A stretch of 64,000 nt of DNA from Pholis gunnellus (taxonomy: Eukaryota; Chordata; Actinopteri; Perciformes; Pholidae), in NCBI GenBank assembly GCA_910591455.2, contig OU342816.1, positions 21,523,702 to 21,587,701 of the forward strand, in the 5' to 3' direction. The position numbers and the translations under genes are program-made. Positions 37,373 through 47,609 of the stretch are shown here, piece after piece. The number at the start of each line of letters is the position of its first letter. Position 1 is the stretch's first letter. The notes under the pieces were generated by a model. The model searched no databases, was not told the origin of the DNA, and saw nothing but the letters and a program-made list of their open reading frames with translations.

Positions 37373-39280
37373 CAGCTGGAGGAAGTTAAAGAGCTAAATG
37401 CTGATTGGGGTGTCTTGGATCAGAGAGGTGTTTGAGTTTCAGCATCAGGAGGGTCAGCGGGAGACTCATGGGGGTTCTTTTGTTTGAGGACATCCAACCG
37501 AACTCTCCATTGAAGAATTCCAGAGTTGAGGTGAACGCATTCATTCAGTGTTTTAGTGATAGAACGCAGGAGACTCCGTGCCAGACTTCTAAGACGTCTC
37601 GTATGCAAGTCACGTGAAAGTACACAAGACTAAAACAAAGAACAGAAAAAGATTTTGGTGGACTTGCATTGACGCTCAAACTGGTCAGCCCTTCAATGCG
37701 TGTGGAAACTTGAAACCGTAGTAATGTGCAAGTTAACAGAGAAATCCAACACATGTGCCGCTCACATCCTGCATGTTGTGTCTGTACACCTGCTAAAGAT
37801 AACAGGACTGAGAATAGAAACTACAGCATTTAGATAAATCCTTTAATACATTTGAGGTATGTAAAAAATAACTCTCTTAGACTTTTATGAAGAATGGCGG
37901 AAGTAACATGTTTCAGCAAAAGAGTATAGTTCAAAAACACGAAGTGCTCAACTGCTTTCTTTCTTTTCTTTAAGATGAATTCTCAGTCCTTCCTGAAATC
38001 GCAGGGTGATTTCCTGGTCTGTTGCAGTTAACATGCAGGGGACAGAGACATGATTTCCATCATGACTGCTCTTTTTCAGCCTGGTGTGCTCAAGACGACA
38101 TGTCACCCGCAATCAGTATCAAGGAAGCAGCCCGCGTCATGGTCATTTCACACCTATCTGGTAATGATCCAGGAGCAGCGCTGTAATGATGGGGATGAGA
38201 TGGAACTGAAATTGATGGAAGATGTGAAAAGCCTTCTCTGAAACTGATGGCTCGTTCTCAAAAACTTCATGAAAAACTGGGGAATATGACTTGGCAATTA
38301 TTTTACTGCATAATCGATTGTTTTACTGCTTTTAGATTATGCGGAATGAATATTCAATGTGATGATACATGAGCACCTGGGCTGCAAGGCCAAGGGAGCT
38401 TACAGATGATGTAGTTGAATGGATCCATCAATTGATCAGTTAATCAATAAATCAAAGTGTGCAGCCTATCCACTTTACTAACAATTAAGCAAGTCCTTTC
38501 TAAAGCATATTTCAGGATCCATCATGGAATCAGTGTGTCTGACACAACCATTTGAAAGCAGTAGACACAGTCCGAGAACTGTTAATAATTTAGTCACTCA
38601 TGGTCAGTATATCATGTTCCTTCATTTCATTGAGCGAGAGAATAGCCTGCTGCATCAAATGTTATTTTAATGTCTGTCACATGACTTTTACCACTTTGAG
38701 CTAAACAAAAAAAAAGACCTGTAGGTGTTTACCTGATCACATGACCAAAATGTAAGCTGACAGGCCGCGCTTTAACTTCATAATCATCGTGTCACTTCAT
38801 ACATAAAGTAATGAGTTTGGAGCCATAATAAGTCGGACTTCACTCAAATACGCTTAAATGAAAACACTGCAGGGCATTCCTGGCACTGTCATTAATACTG
38901 AGGCTCATGGGTAACAGATGTGGCCCGATCAAAGATGAGCATGGAGACAGAAGTAAATCCATCACCCGACTGAAGGGGGAGATTAATCTTGCAGCCTTCA
39001 ACAACACAAAGGTTGATTTTTAGACCTCCTCTAATACAAGCCTTCAGATTCAGATTTATGAATAAGAACATTTTAGACAATTTGTTTCATCTGCAAGCCT
39101 ATGGCAAAGTTATTTTATGACAATCGTAGCCAGCTCTATCAGGTCAGTGGCATTGCACCGATGACTAAAAGCACAATTTCAAATGTGAAGTTGCAGACAG
39201 TGAAAAACATCCTTCAGATATAAATCATGGCCCTGTCTATACGCATAATTTTCCCCTCTGTTAAAAATGAAAATCTGTCC

Positions 39281-39288
39281 ACATAACC
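39281..39288 (+). repeat. 8-bp target duplication, hAT copy 3, left (ACATAACC)
   Basis: Perfect match to 40592-40599. Confidence 0.95.
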
Positions 39289-40591
39289 CATTGGCGGGCC
39301 GTGCATTTCATACCTGGGCCTTCACTGCTGTCCTGCAGCTGAAACACCTCATTATGACGCCACAGCTATGGTTATTATTTGTTTTGTGTAAAAATGAAGC
39401 TCAACACCTATAAATACACTAAACTGCAGAGTGCAGATACATGAATACGCTGAGAGTGCATCTCCTCTCTGCTCTGACTGCAGCTGGGACTGCTGCGCGA
39501 GGCTGCTGTGAGAGTAGCCGCCTGTGAGTGCTTTGGGGCGGCTCAATGCAGCAACCGCTGCTCGTTCACGACAGTGCAGAACGGTACGTGCTTTCATGTC
39601 AGAGTCAAAACACCAGAAAAGTCTCTGATAACACCAGAACAAGTCGCGAGAGTTGTCACTAGCTTTTGACAAAAAAAGTTGCCAAGAGGGTTTGGAAAGT
39701 CGCCAGATTTACCCAGAAAGTCGCCAAGTTGGCAACACTGGCACCGACTAAATGTGTCCCCAGAGCAACATTGGATGTAACAATAGTTCTTATCACATAT
39801 AAAACCAAACGAAAATGAATCTTCATAAAAACAAGTTGTACAAATGACAATATATATACAAGCATATTAAAGCTACTGCAGATGTAAAAACAAAATCAGT
39901 TCACTTCCCAAAGCTGCTGTTCACATAAAGACAAAGTCCATCCTCCTTTCTTTGTTAATAATAAAGAGTTTAATCTCACGGTTGTTCAGTACATCCGTGC
40001 GTTTTAGTTCCAGTAAGAAGTCCTTCTGGATTCATGGACGCCAGTGAAGACAGTCGAGCCTCCCCAGTTGTATTTCTTGAATACCTTTTAATGCGTTTGA
40101 GGCTGAAAATGTCCGCTCCACAGAGGCAGCAGATATTGGGATTTTCACCGCCCAACATGTCACGCTAGCCCACTGACCAATCACGTATGGCTAGGCCAGC
40201 TAGCAGCTCTGACATGTCAAAGAATACGCCCAACATGTCAAACTAAAGATCTGATTGGTTGAACACTATGACAATCAACAATATCGTCCCCATTAACTTA
40301 AACTGCAAAGGGATTCACTTGTGAGTCTGCAGGCCTCGGGCCTCTCTTCTTACCTAGAGACACAGAGGTGAAATCTGATTGGATAAAAGCTCTACTTAAA
40401 ACAAGCTGCACTTGAAGCAGAGCAACTGAGGAAGACAGTAGCTGTGCAATGAGAAAATAAGATAGTGGGAAAAAAATGATTATACATGTAGTATATTTAT
40501 GAAAAATTATTAAATTATAAAATAGCTATAACTTTGTGATTCTGTCTAGACCAGCAGAGAAGGCCTTGCTGGCCCTGACGGCCCACCACTG
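39289..40591 (-). mobile_element. hAT-family element, copy 3 (1303 bp, inverted, internally deleted)
   Basis: Same family as copies 1 and 2, in the opposite orientation. On the plus strand it starts CATTGGCGGGCCGTGCATTT (one base changed from CAGTGG) and ends CTGACGGCCCACCACTG. A perfect 8-bp duplication, ACATAACC, flanks it. Its 5' region (right part, about 40100-40591) matches the shared non-coding leader of copies 1 and 2. It alone retains the C-terminal dimerisation motif of the transposase. Confidence 0.93.
39921..40145 (-). pseudogene. Broken hAT transposase: C-terminal dimerisation (hATC) region
   Basis: Minus-strand translation from 40142 gives IPISAASVERTFSA. After a frameshift it continues LKRIKRYSRNTTGEARLSSL and ASM; after another, KDFLLELKRTDVLNNREIKL and then KERRMDFVFM before a stop at 39923-39921. 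The series S-A-A-S-x-E-R-x-F-S, LKRIK, R-x-T-x-G, RLSSLA is the hallmark of the hAT C-terminal dimerisation domain, which ties this repeat family to hAT. The tail matches the one in copy 1. The catalytic domain and the N-terminus are missing. Confidence 0.85.
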
Positions 40592-40599
40592 ACATAACC
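40592..40599 (+). repeat. 8-bp target duplication, hAT copy 3, right (ACATAACC)
   Basis: Perfect direct repeat of 39281-39288. Confidence 0.95.
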
Positions 40600-41521
40600 T
40601 TTGTTTTACAAAATATCTTTAAAAAAATGGCACGATAAAGGCTCATCAATGATAAGTCAAATACCAGAGAAGAAGGATCTGAGCATACGCAGTGAGTTCA
40701 AAATCGACGTTGCTGGATGAAAAATCTCAACATTTTAGGTAGAGGAGAAAAACAAAAGCTATAAGTATATCAACAAAAAAATATTATTTGTAGAATTCGC
40801 ACCAATATCCTCGCTCCATCTCTGTCAAATTCAGTCTTAGCATTCAATTATGGTTTTAAAAAAGCAGTCCATCCCTCTGATGATAAGCACAGGATTAAAA
40901 CCATCCTCTAATTACCAAAAAAACCTTCAAATTTATGAGGCGTCAGCAGAGCTGGTGGTACTGAAAGGTGAAGCCAGCGTCCTGAACATGTGCAAATAAA
41001 GTCCCATCTCATTACCTTTAAGTTATGTCCATGCATGTCCCCAGAACATACTGGCTGTCTCTTGATGGCACATAGATTAACAGATCGTCACCATTTTGTT
41101 CGGCTGTGCTTTCAGGAACCTTAAAAAACAAATGAGGCCACAGAAGACTTGACCTTACTGAGGCAAGGCCCACTTTTCTAACACGTTCAGCATTTCTCAT
41201 TGAGATCTCAGCTCATATAAGCATTAAGTAATGGCAGACTCATAAGCCATATGAAAGAGGTAATTGTACACAGCATTTGGATTAAGTGAAATTCAGCTCA
41301 GAAACATGACTTGACAGGAGAGTGATAACAAAAAAAGTGATCAGACAAAATGTAAGCAGTCCACAGTTTCTCTGGGTCCTTTGGTCGTTAACACAAGAAA
41401 CATTAAAGTTCTCAGTCAAACTTTCATTTGATTTGTGGTGTGCACTTATGATGCGCTGAACAATTATAACAGGTATTTTGGCTGTAGTCACATTCAGTTT
41501 AAATGTCAAGATATAATTAAA
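40600..41521. other. Intergenic, no gene seen
   Basis: AT-rich, without coding or RNA gene signal. Confidence 0.5.
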
Positions 41522-41523
41522 AC

Positions 41524-41637
41524 AATAGTTTATTTGAGGATTTTCAGTCAGGATTTAGAAAGCATCATAGCACAGAGAGACAGCTCTGGTGAAAATTACT
41601 AATGACCTAATTGCATCAGATAAAGGACTTGTCTTAG
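41524..41637 (+). pseudogene. LINE reverse transcriptase fragment
   Basis: The frame reads NSLFEDFQSGFRKHHSTE and then, after a 2-base insertion, TALVKITNDLIASDKGLV. QSGFR-x-x-HSTETAL is the strongly conserved reverse transcriptase motif of L2/CR1-type non-LTR elements. The frame stops where the 23-bp array begins, so the downstream catalytic motif is absent. Confidence 0.85.
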
Positions 41638-42917
41638 GGCTGGCTCAGGTTTATAGTAAGGGCTGGCTCAGGTTTATAGTTAGGGCTGGCTCAGGTTTAT
41701 AGTAAGGGCTGGCTCAGGTTTATAGTTAGGGCTGGCTCAGGTTTATAGTAAGGGCTGGCTCAGGTTTATAGTTAGGGCTGACTTAGGTTTATAGTTAAGG
41801 CTGGCTCAGGTTTATAGTTAGGGCTGACTCAGGTTTATAGTTAGGGCTTGCTCAGGTTTATAGTAAGGGCTGGCTCAGGTTTATAGTTAGGGCTGACTCA
41901 GGTTTATAGTTAGGGCTGGCTCAGGTTTATAGTTAGGGCTGACTTAGGTTTATAGTTAGGGCTGACCCAGGTTTATAGTTAGGGCTGGCTCAGGTTTATA
42001 GTAAGGGCTGGCTCAGGTTTATAGTTAGGGCTGACTTAGGTTTATAGTAAGGGCTGGCTCAGGTTTATAGTTAGGGCTGGCTCAGGTTTATAGTTAGGGC
42101 TGACTCAGGTTTATAGTTAAGGCTGGCTCAGGTTTATAGTTAGGGCTGACTCAGGTTTATAGTTAGGGCTGACTTAGGTTTATAGTTAGGGCTGACTTAG
42201 GTTTATAGTTAGGGCTAGCTCAGGTTTATAGTTAGGGCTGGCTCAGGTTTATAGTTAGGGCTGGCTCAGGTTTATAGTTAGGGCTGGCTCAGGTTTATAG
42301 TTAGGGCTGACTTAGGTTTATAGTTAGGGCTGGCTCAGGTTTATAGTTAGGGCTGGCTCAGGTTTATAGTTAGGGCTGACTTAGGTTTATAGTTAGGGCT
42401 GACTTAGGTTTATAGTTAGGGCTGACTTAGGTTTATAGTTAGGGCTGGCTCAGGTTTATAGTTAGGGCTGGCTCAGGTTTATAGTTAGGGCCGGCTCAGG
42501 TTTATAGTTAGGGCCGACTCAGGTTTATAGTTAGGGCTGACTTAGGTTTATAGTTAGGGCTGACTCAGGTTAATAGTTAGGGCTGACTCAGGTTAATAGT
42601 TAGGGCTGGCTCAGGTTTATAGTTAGGGCTGACTCAGGTTAATAGTTAGGGCTGACTCAGGTTAATAGTTAGGGCTGACTCAGGTTAATAGTTAGGGCTG
42701 GCTCAGGTTTATAGTTAGGGCTGACTCACGTTAATAGTTAGGGCTGGCTCAGGTTTATAGTTAGGGCTGACTCAGGTTAATAGTTAGGGCTGACTTAGGT
42801 TTATAGTTAGGGCTGACTCAGGTTAATAGTTAGGGCTGGCTCAGGTTTATAGTTAGGGCTGACTCAGGTTTATAGTTAGGGCTGACTTAGGTTTATAGTT
42901 AGGGCTGGCTCAGGTTT
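41636..42917 (+). repeat. 23-bp satellite array, about 55 copies
   Basis: Head-to-tail units of GGCTGGCTCAGGTTTATAG plus TTAG (23 bp). Variant classes (GGCTGACTTAGG, GACTCAGGTTAATAG, AGTAAGG) occur in runs, especially GTTAATAG versions at about 42568-42840. Runs of like variants suggest growth by block duplication. The final unit reads directly into the LINE 3' region (CAGGTTTGCC), so the unit is probably derived from the LINE itself. Confidence 0.95.
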
Positions 42918-43621
42918 GCCTTGGACCAGTCCCTAGATAAGTTGCTATAGGCCCAGACTGCCGGAGGACTTCCTAGGACACACTGAGTTCCTCTCTCCTC
43001 TTCTCTCTCTTCTTCTGTATGAATTCATGTCCCATTAACGCACATTACTAATTTTGCTTCTTCCTCAGAGTCTTTGTGCTTTTTCTCCTCACAGGTTTCC
43101 ATGGATCATGGTTTTATCTGGACCCTGGTCCTTCCTCTGGCCATGGCCCTGCTGATTCCCACTGCTAATATCATTTTTATTATTACTCACGTTACTATTT
43201 TATATTACAGATACCATTAACACACATTACTGACTTTGCTTCTTCACCGGAGCCTTTGTGCTTTCTCACCTCGCAGGTTTCTGTGGATCCTGGTTATACC
43301 TGGACCCTGGTCTTGCCTCCTGCCGTGGTTCTGTCTCATGCATTGAATGTGTTATAACTCTGTTTTGCTGTTCATTCTGTACACATGACATCTATTGTAC
43401 TTCTGTCCATCCTGATAGAGGATCCTCCTCTGTTGCTCTCCCTAAGGTTTCTTCCTCTTTTCTCCCCGTTAAAGAGGTTTTTTGGGGGAGTGTTTCCTGT
43501 TCCGATGTGAGGGTCCCGGGACAGAGGATGTCGTATGTGTACAGATTGTAAAGCCCTCAGGAGAATTTGTAATTTGTGATTTTGGGCTATACAAAAATAA
43601 ATTAAATTGAATTGAATTAAG
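42918..43621 (+). mobile_element. LINE 3' region with an internal duplication
   Basis: A block of about 100 bp (CACATTACTAATTTTGCTTC ... GACCCTGGTC, about 43038-43131) is repeated in diverged form about 180 bp on (about 43218-43308). The end carries the TGTGATTTTGGGCTATAC motif and an AATTGAATTG tail. Open frames through it, such as 43258-43551, are not genes. Confidence 0.7.
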
Positions 43622-44408
43622 ATTATTTGTTATTAACAATGTAATTACGCTGATATATCTACAAACTATTTGTGTGCAGAGAGAGACAGATATATAGTGT
43701 TATTGTTGCATGTCACATCTGTACATCCGTGCCTATAGATATTTCTGAATCAAGGTGGACGGCCGACCACCACACAGATCAACATTCCCAACCAGATAAC
43801 CATAGTGCTAGTGTGTAGGTTAAAAAAACACAGCTGAACATTACTTAGAAAGCACTAAGTAGCACATTTGTAGGGCACTATTTTCAGCTACGCATTAATA
43901 CACGTTCTGGTCAGTATTTGGGGCAGTAGTGTATGTGGATTGACTGAAAATAAATTACAGTGTGTGTATTCATGAACAAACGTGTCAAACAGTGCAACAG
44001 AGGGGCTCATTGACATTGGAGCTGTATGGCACAGAGGCAGAAGATATATTTGAAAACTCACACAATACATTCATTCATTGTCTGTTTTTTTGTCTTTTCA
44101 GCGGACTTTGACATGGCAATAAGAAATGTATAGAATATCCCCAGAATCATCATTTCGATCCAAACATGCGCCACACTTCCAGAAAGTTTATTAACATTAA
44201 TAGCAATCAGTGGTAAATGGGAAGAGATACTTCAGGCACATATCATCTCGTCCTGACAGCAGATATGACAACTCATTGACAGCTGCAGCTTTGACATGTA
44301 AAGGTTAGACGGTCCACTGTTTCCTGTCTTTGACCTGTATTGGACAGCTAGTGGACCTCATCCAAAAAGAATCCTACTGTCCCTTTGGCCAGGTCAGGAC
44401 CTCACTGA

Positions 44409-44476
<68 letters not shown>

Positions 44477-45284
44477 CCAAACACTGGACAGATGGCAGAG
44501 CAGGCTGGAATGACTTGTAGTCCCCGAGGGAAGCCAATCACATATTGTCATGGAAAAGATGAAGTAAACAATGACACAGTCCATCACTCGGGCCATCAAA
44601 TGACCAATTATACAATCAAAAGCCAATAAAAGGTCTCATTCAGTGCCCAGGGATGGCAGGGACACCACTGTGAGTGTTACAGATTCTACTCTAGTGACTT
44701 CTTTTTTGTCAATTGGCATTGTTCAAAACAAATAACACAAATATCCCAAATTCTCCAACGTGGAAATAAATATATTGAAATATCCTGTATGTTTCCTGCC
44801 TGCAAAATGTAATTCTCAGCACAGTCATTGTAAGCGTGTTACCACATTGCATGCTGACGTTACTGCTTTTTTTTACTGCTCATATAGAGTATACTAGGCC
44901 TATACTATCATGGCTTACTTAATGTTATTAATAACACACAGTGGTCAAAGAAGTATTCAAATATTATCAGAAAGAAATATCAAGTATCAAAGGTAAATGT
45001 ATTTATTGTTCAGAAAAACACTTTCACTTCTATTATGAATAATAAATTGTATTATTGGATATTATTACTTATGATTCTACTTAATGTGTAGCAATATAAG
45101 TAACGTTACACACGATGCTTATGGCCCAGTCAAACATGAATGCAGCCGATATTCCCTGCTGAAAGTTCGAGAAAGTGGAACTCCACGCTACAATATGTTT
45201 TGCACCACTAAGCACTAAGAAATAGCGTTTCTTTTTACAATCAACACTTGAAATGATGAAGGCACTTGTAAATGACAAGGTATT
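43622..45284. other. Intergenic, no gene seen
   Basis: AT-rich; holds one (CA)n tract. No coding or RNA gene signal. Confidence 0.5.
44410..44475. repeat. (CA)n microsatellite
   Basis: 66 bp of pure CA. Confidence 0.97.
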
Positions 45285-45292
45285 ACAAAATG
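45285..45292 (+). repeat. 8-bp target duplication, hAT copy 2, left (ACAAAATG)
   Basis: Perfect match to 46470-46477. Confidence 0.95.
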
Positions 45293-46469
45293 CAGTGGTG
45301 GGCCATCAGGGCCTGCAAAGCCTTCTCTGCTGGCCTAAACAGAATCACAAAGTTATAGCTATTTTATAATTTAATAATTTTTCTTAAATACACTACATGT
45401 ATCATCATTTATAAAAATATTTTTCTCATTATCTTACATTCTCATTGCACAGCTACTGTCTTCCTCAGTTGCTCTGCTTCCAGTGCAGCTTGTTTTAAGT
45501 AGAGCTTTTATCCAATCAGATTTCACCTCTGTGTCTCTAGGTAGAAGAGAGGCCCCAGGCCTGCAGACTCACCAGTGAATTCATGTGCAGTTTAAGTGAA
45601 TGGGGATGATATTGTTGACTGTAATAGTCTTCAACCAATCAGATCTTTAGTTTGACATGTTGGGCGTATTCTTTGACGTGCCAGAGCTGCTAGCTAACCT
45701 ACAACTACGTCAGCATTACATGCAGCTCAGTTTGCAGGAGCAGCTCTGCAGTGAAGTGCAGCATGTGCTGTGATTGGTCAGTGGGCGAGCACGTGACTAT
45801 CGTGAAACGAAACTTACAGCAGAGGCTTAGTCAGAGTAGTAAGAGTTCAAATTGAAAGATATAGAAGAAATTATGATTTTTTTGCATTTTGGTTGGTGTA
45901 GATTATTTCTTTTTTTCCCATAGCTTTGTTTTTTTAACACTCAATGGCTGAAATTGGAGAAACGAATTTGTGAGTTGGGATTTAACCGTGGGATTAAACT
46001 CTTTGTCAACAAAGAAAAGAGGATGTGATCAGCATTTGGTAAGTCAACTGGTTCATTTTTTTACATCTAATATCTGAATGGCCTTTGAGTGTGTAGCAGA
46101 ATGCGTGTTGCTGCTGTTGTTTTCCCGTGAAGCTAGTTAGCCTAGCCTACCGGAACACTTGCGGCGACTCAGCTGTTTTTTTATGTGTTTTTTTTGTTCC
46201 GGTTCAGAGGTCACGCAGACCGTTGTCTCCTAGTGAGCGCAGAAAACATTATATTTCCTACAATTTAAGCTTCTGGATTTTCCAAATGTACTAGTATTAT
46301 TCAAACATATTGTTCGGTTTGTAAGCCTCGTACCGAACGGTTTAATACGAATACGTATATAGTTACAGCCCAAGAAACGAATAATAACCCTAGCTGTGGC
46401 GTCATCATGTGGTTATAAGGTGGTATTTCAGCTGTGAAGGCCCAGGTATAAAATGCACAGCCGCCACTG
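45293..46469 (+). mobile_element. hAT-family element, copy 2 (1177 bp, most deleted)
   Basis: Begins CAGTGGTGGGCCATCAGGGC and ends GCACAGCCGCCACTG, with the perfect 8-bp duplication ACAAAATG. It keeps the family's 5' leader, then jumps from the first part of the ORF region (ACTCAATGGCTGAA, 45939-45952) almost straight to a trace of the C-terminal tail (GGGATTAAACTCTTTGT near 45990) and the shared 3' part. Essentially no transposase remains. Confidence 0.93.
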
Positions 46470-46477
46470 ACAAAATG
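46470..46477 (+). repeat. 8-bp target duplication, hAT copy 2, right (ACAAAATG)
   Basis: Perfect direct repeat of 45285-45292. Confidence 0.95.
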
Positions 46478-46939
46478 TAAACCATACTTTAATGTTTCAT
46501 TTTTACCTCTTTATCATTAAACTTATGTCTTTCTTTTTACAAAATGGAAACAAGGAAGATATTGAGTTGATAATAATGGCAATAAATATGAAACAAAATG
46601 TAAATCAGCTGGTTTGAATAAACATCTGTGCTTCTCCTGCTATGACAACTCCAAATGTCTGCAGTGAAAAGGGGCCTGTTGTAAGATTAACCCTCTTTCT
46701 ACATGAAGTCATCGAATAAAAAGTCAAAACTGTAATTTATGATGATGGTTGAAACATAAAAACATGCACATTCATGCTGCAAGGTTGTCTGCTGCCACAC
46801 AGCACACATCTGCAGTGACATTATTTTCGAGACAAAAGGGGGCTCATATCTGTCGCAGGCTTTTATTTCATTATGATTATTTAATCTTTTATTATATTTT
46901 TTAAAGGAGGCGGAGGAGAGACATTCTCTGATGCGGTCA
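46478..46939. other. Intergenic, no gene seen
   Basis: AT-rich spacer between hAT copy 2 and the msantd2 promoter. Confidence 0.5.
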
Positions 46940-47177
46940 TACATTCATAACCACGCCCCGTCACGGTTTCATGGTTAGGGCGCGAAGATGACTTGGTCGA
47001 GACGAGAGACGTCGGTTGTTTGTTTGTTTATTTGTTTGTTTACCTGCAACTCAAACTCTTCCAGGATCCTCCTTTGCGACTCCCCCCAAGGATCCACCCC
47101 GTGTTTTCCTCCATGCCTCCCAGCGTACAGCCCCGAACGTCACCCTCCCTCCCCCTCCCCTTAGCAACAGAGGCAAC
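46940..47177 (+). promoter_or_regulatory. msantd2: msantd2 promoter and 5' UTR region
   Basis: GC and CpG content rises sharply at about 46950 and stays high through exon 1, as in a TATA-less CpG-island promoter. A CCACGCCCC GC/KLF box lies at 46951-46959 and a CCTTAGCAAC half X-box (RFX-like) at about 47159-47168. The sequence across the start codon, CAACATGGCGGC, fits the YY1 consensus that often overlaps the first ATG of such genes. Upstream ATGs at 46993 (overlapping frame) and 47016 (in frame with the gene) matter only if transcription begins before them. Confidence 0.55.
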
Positions 47178-47609
47178 ATGGCGGCGTCCAGTACAGCGGA
47201 GCATTCTCCAGAGATATCGACGCCGTTAAAGATACCGAAAACCGAGGTGCCATCCCCCGAGTCGGAGGATTTGAGTGACAGTAATCAATACCACTCCAAC
47301 CCCTCGACGCCGAACCGCTTCTCGCCTCTGAACGTGGGCTCGGGGACCGCGGGCCGGACGGCGGCCTCATCCTCCTCCAACAGCTTCACGGCTTGCCGGG
47401 GGATGTCGTGGACCCCGTCCGAGACAAACGCTCTCATCGCGGTGTGGGGTAACGAGAGGCTGACGGAGGCGCGGATGCAGCAGCTGGAGGTCGCGGGCAC
47501 CGTGTTCTCCGGTAAGGCCCCCGGGCCCGCCATGTACGAGCGGGTGTCCAGAGCCCTGTCGGAGCTAGGATACGAGAGGACCCCGTCCCAGTGCAGGGAG
47601 AGGATGAAG
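47178..47609 (+). CDS. msantd2: msantd2 exon 1 (coding part)
   Basis: Encodes residues 1-144 and ends ...QCRERMK before the donor GTAAAT, phase 0. It carries most of the SANT-like domain and is very CpG-rich. The minus-strand open frames opposite it are shadows. Confidence 0.93.

Larger units (their letters stand above)
35801..39280. other. Intergenic, no gene seen
   Basis: No exon recognised. Contains a 16-base C run (36181-36196) and a 32-base G run (37339-37370). Two candidate regulatory stretches are listed separately. Confidence 0.5.
41522..43621 (+). mobile_element. L2/CR1-like LINE derivative split by a satellite array
   Basis: Three parts in one orientation: a short reverse transcriptase fragment (41524-41637), a 1.28-kb array of a 23-bp unit (41636-42917), and a 0.7-kb 3' region that ends in a TTAAATTGAATTGAATTAA tail. 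I recognise the 3' region as a common fish LINE-type 3' end (GGTTTCTTCCTC, AGAGGATGTCGTATGTGTAC, TTGTAAAGCCCTC, GATTTTGGGCTATAC). The bulk of the reverse transcriptase is deleted. No target duplication could be identified. Confidence 0.75.

Noticed and set aside
43258..43551. 97-codon plus-strand frame
   Set aside because: Falls within the LINE 3' region, which is non-coding in this family.
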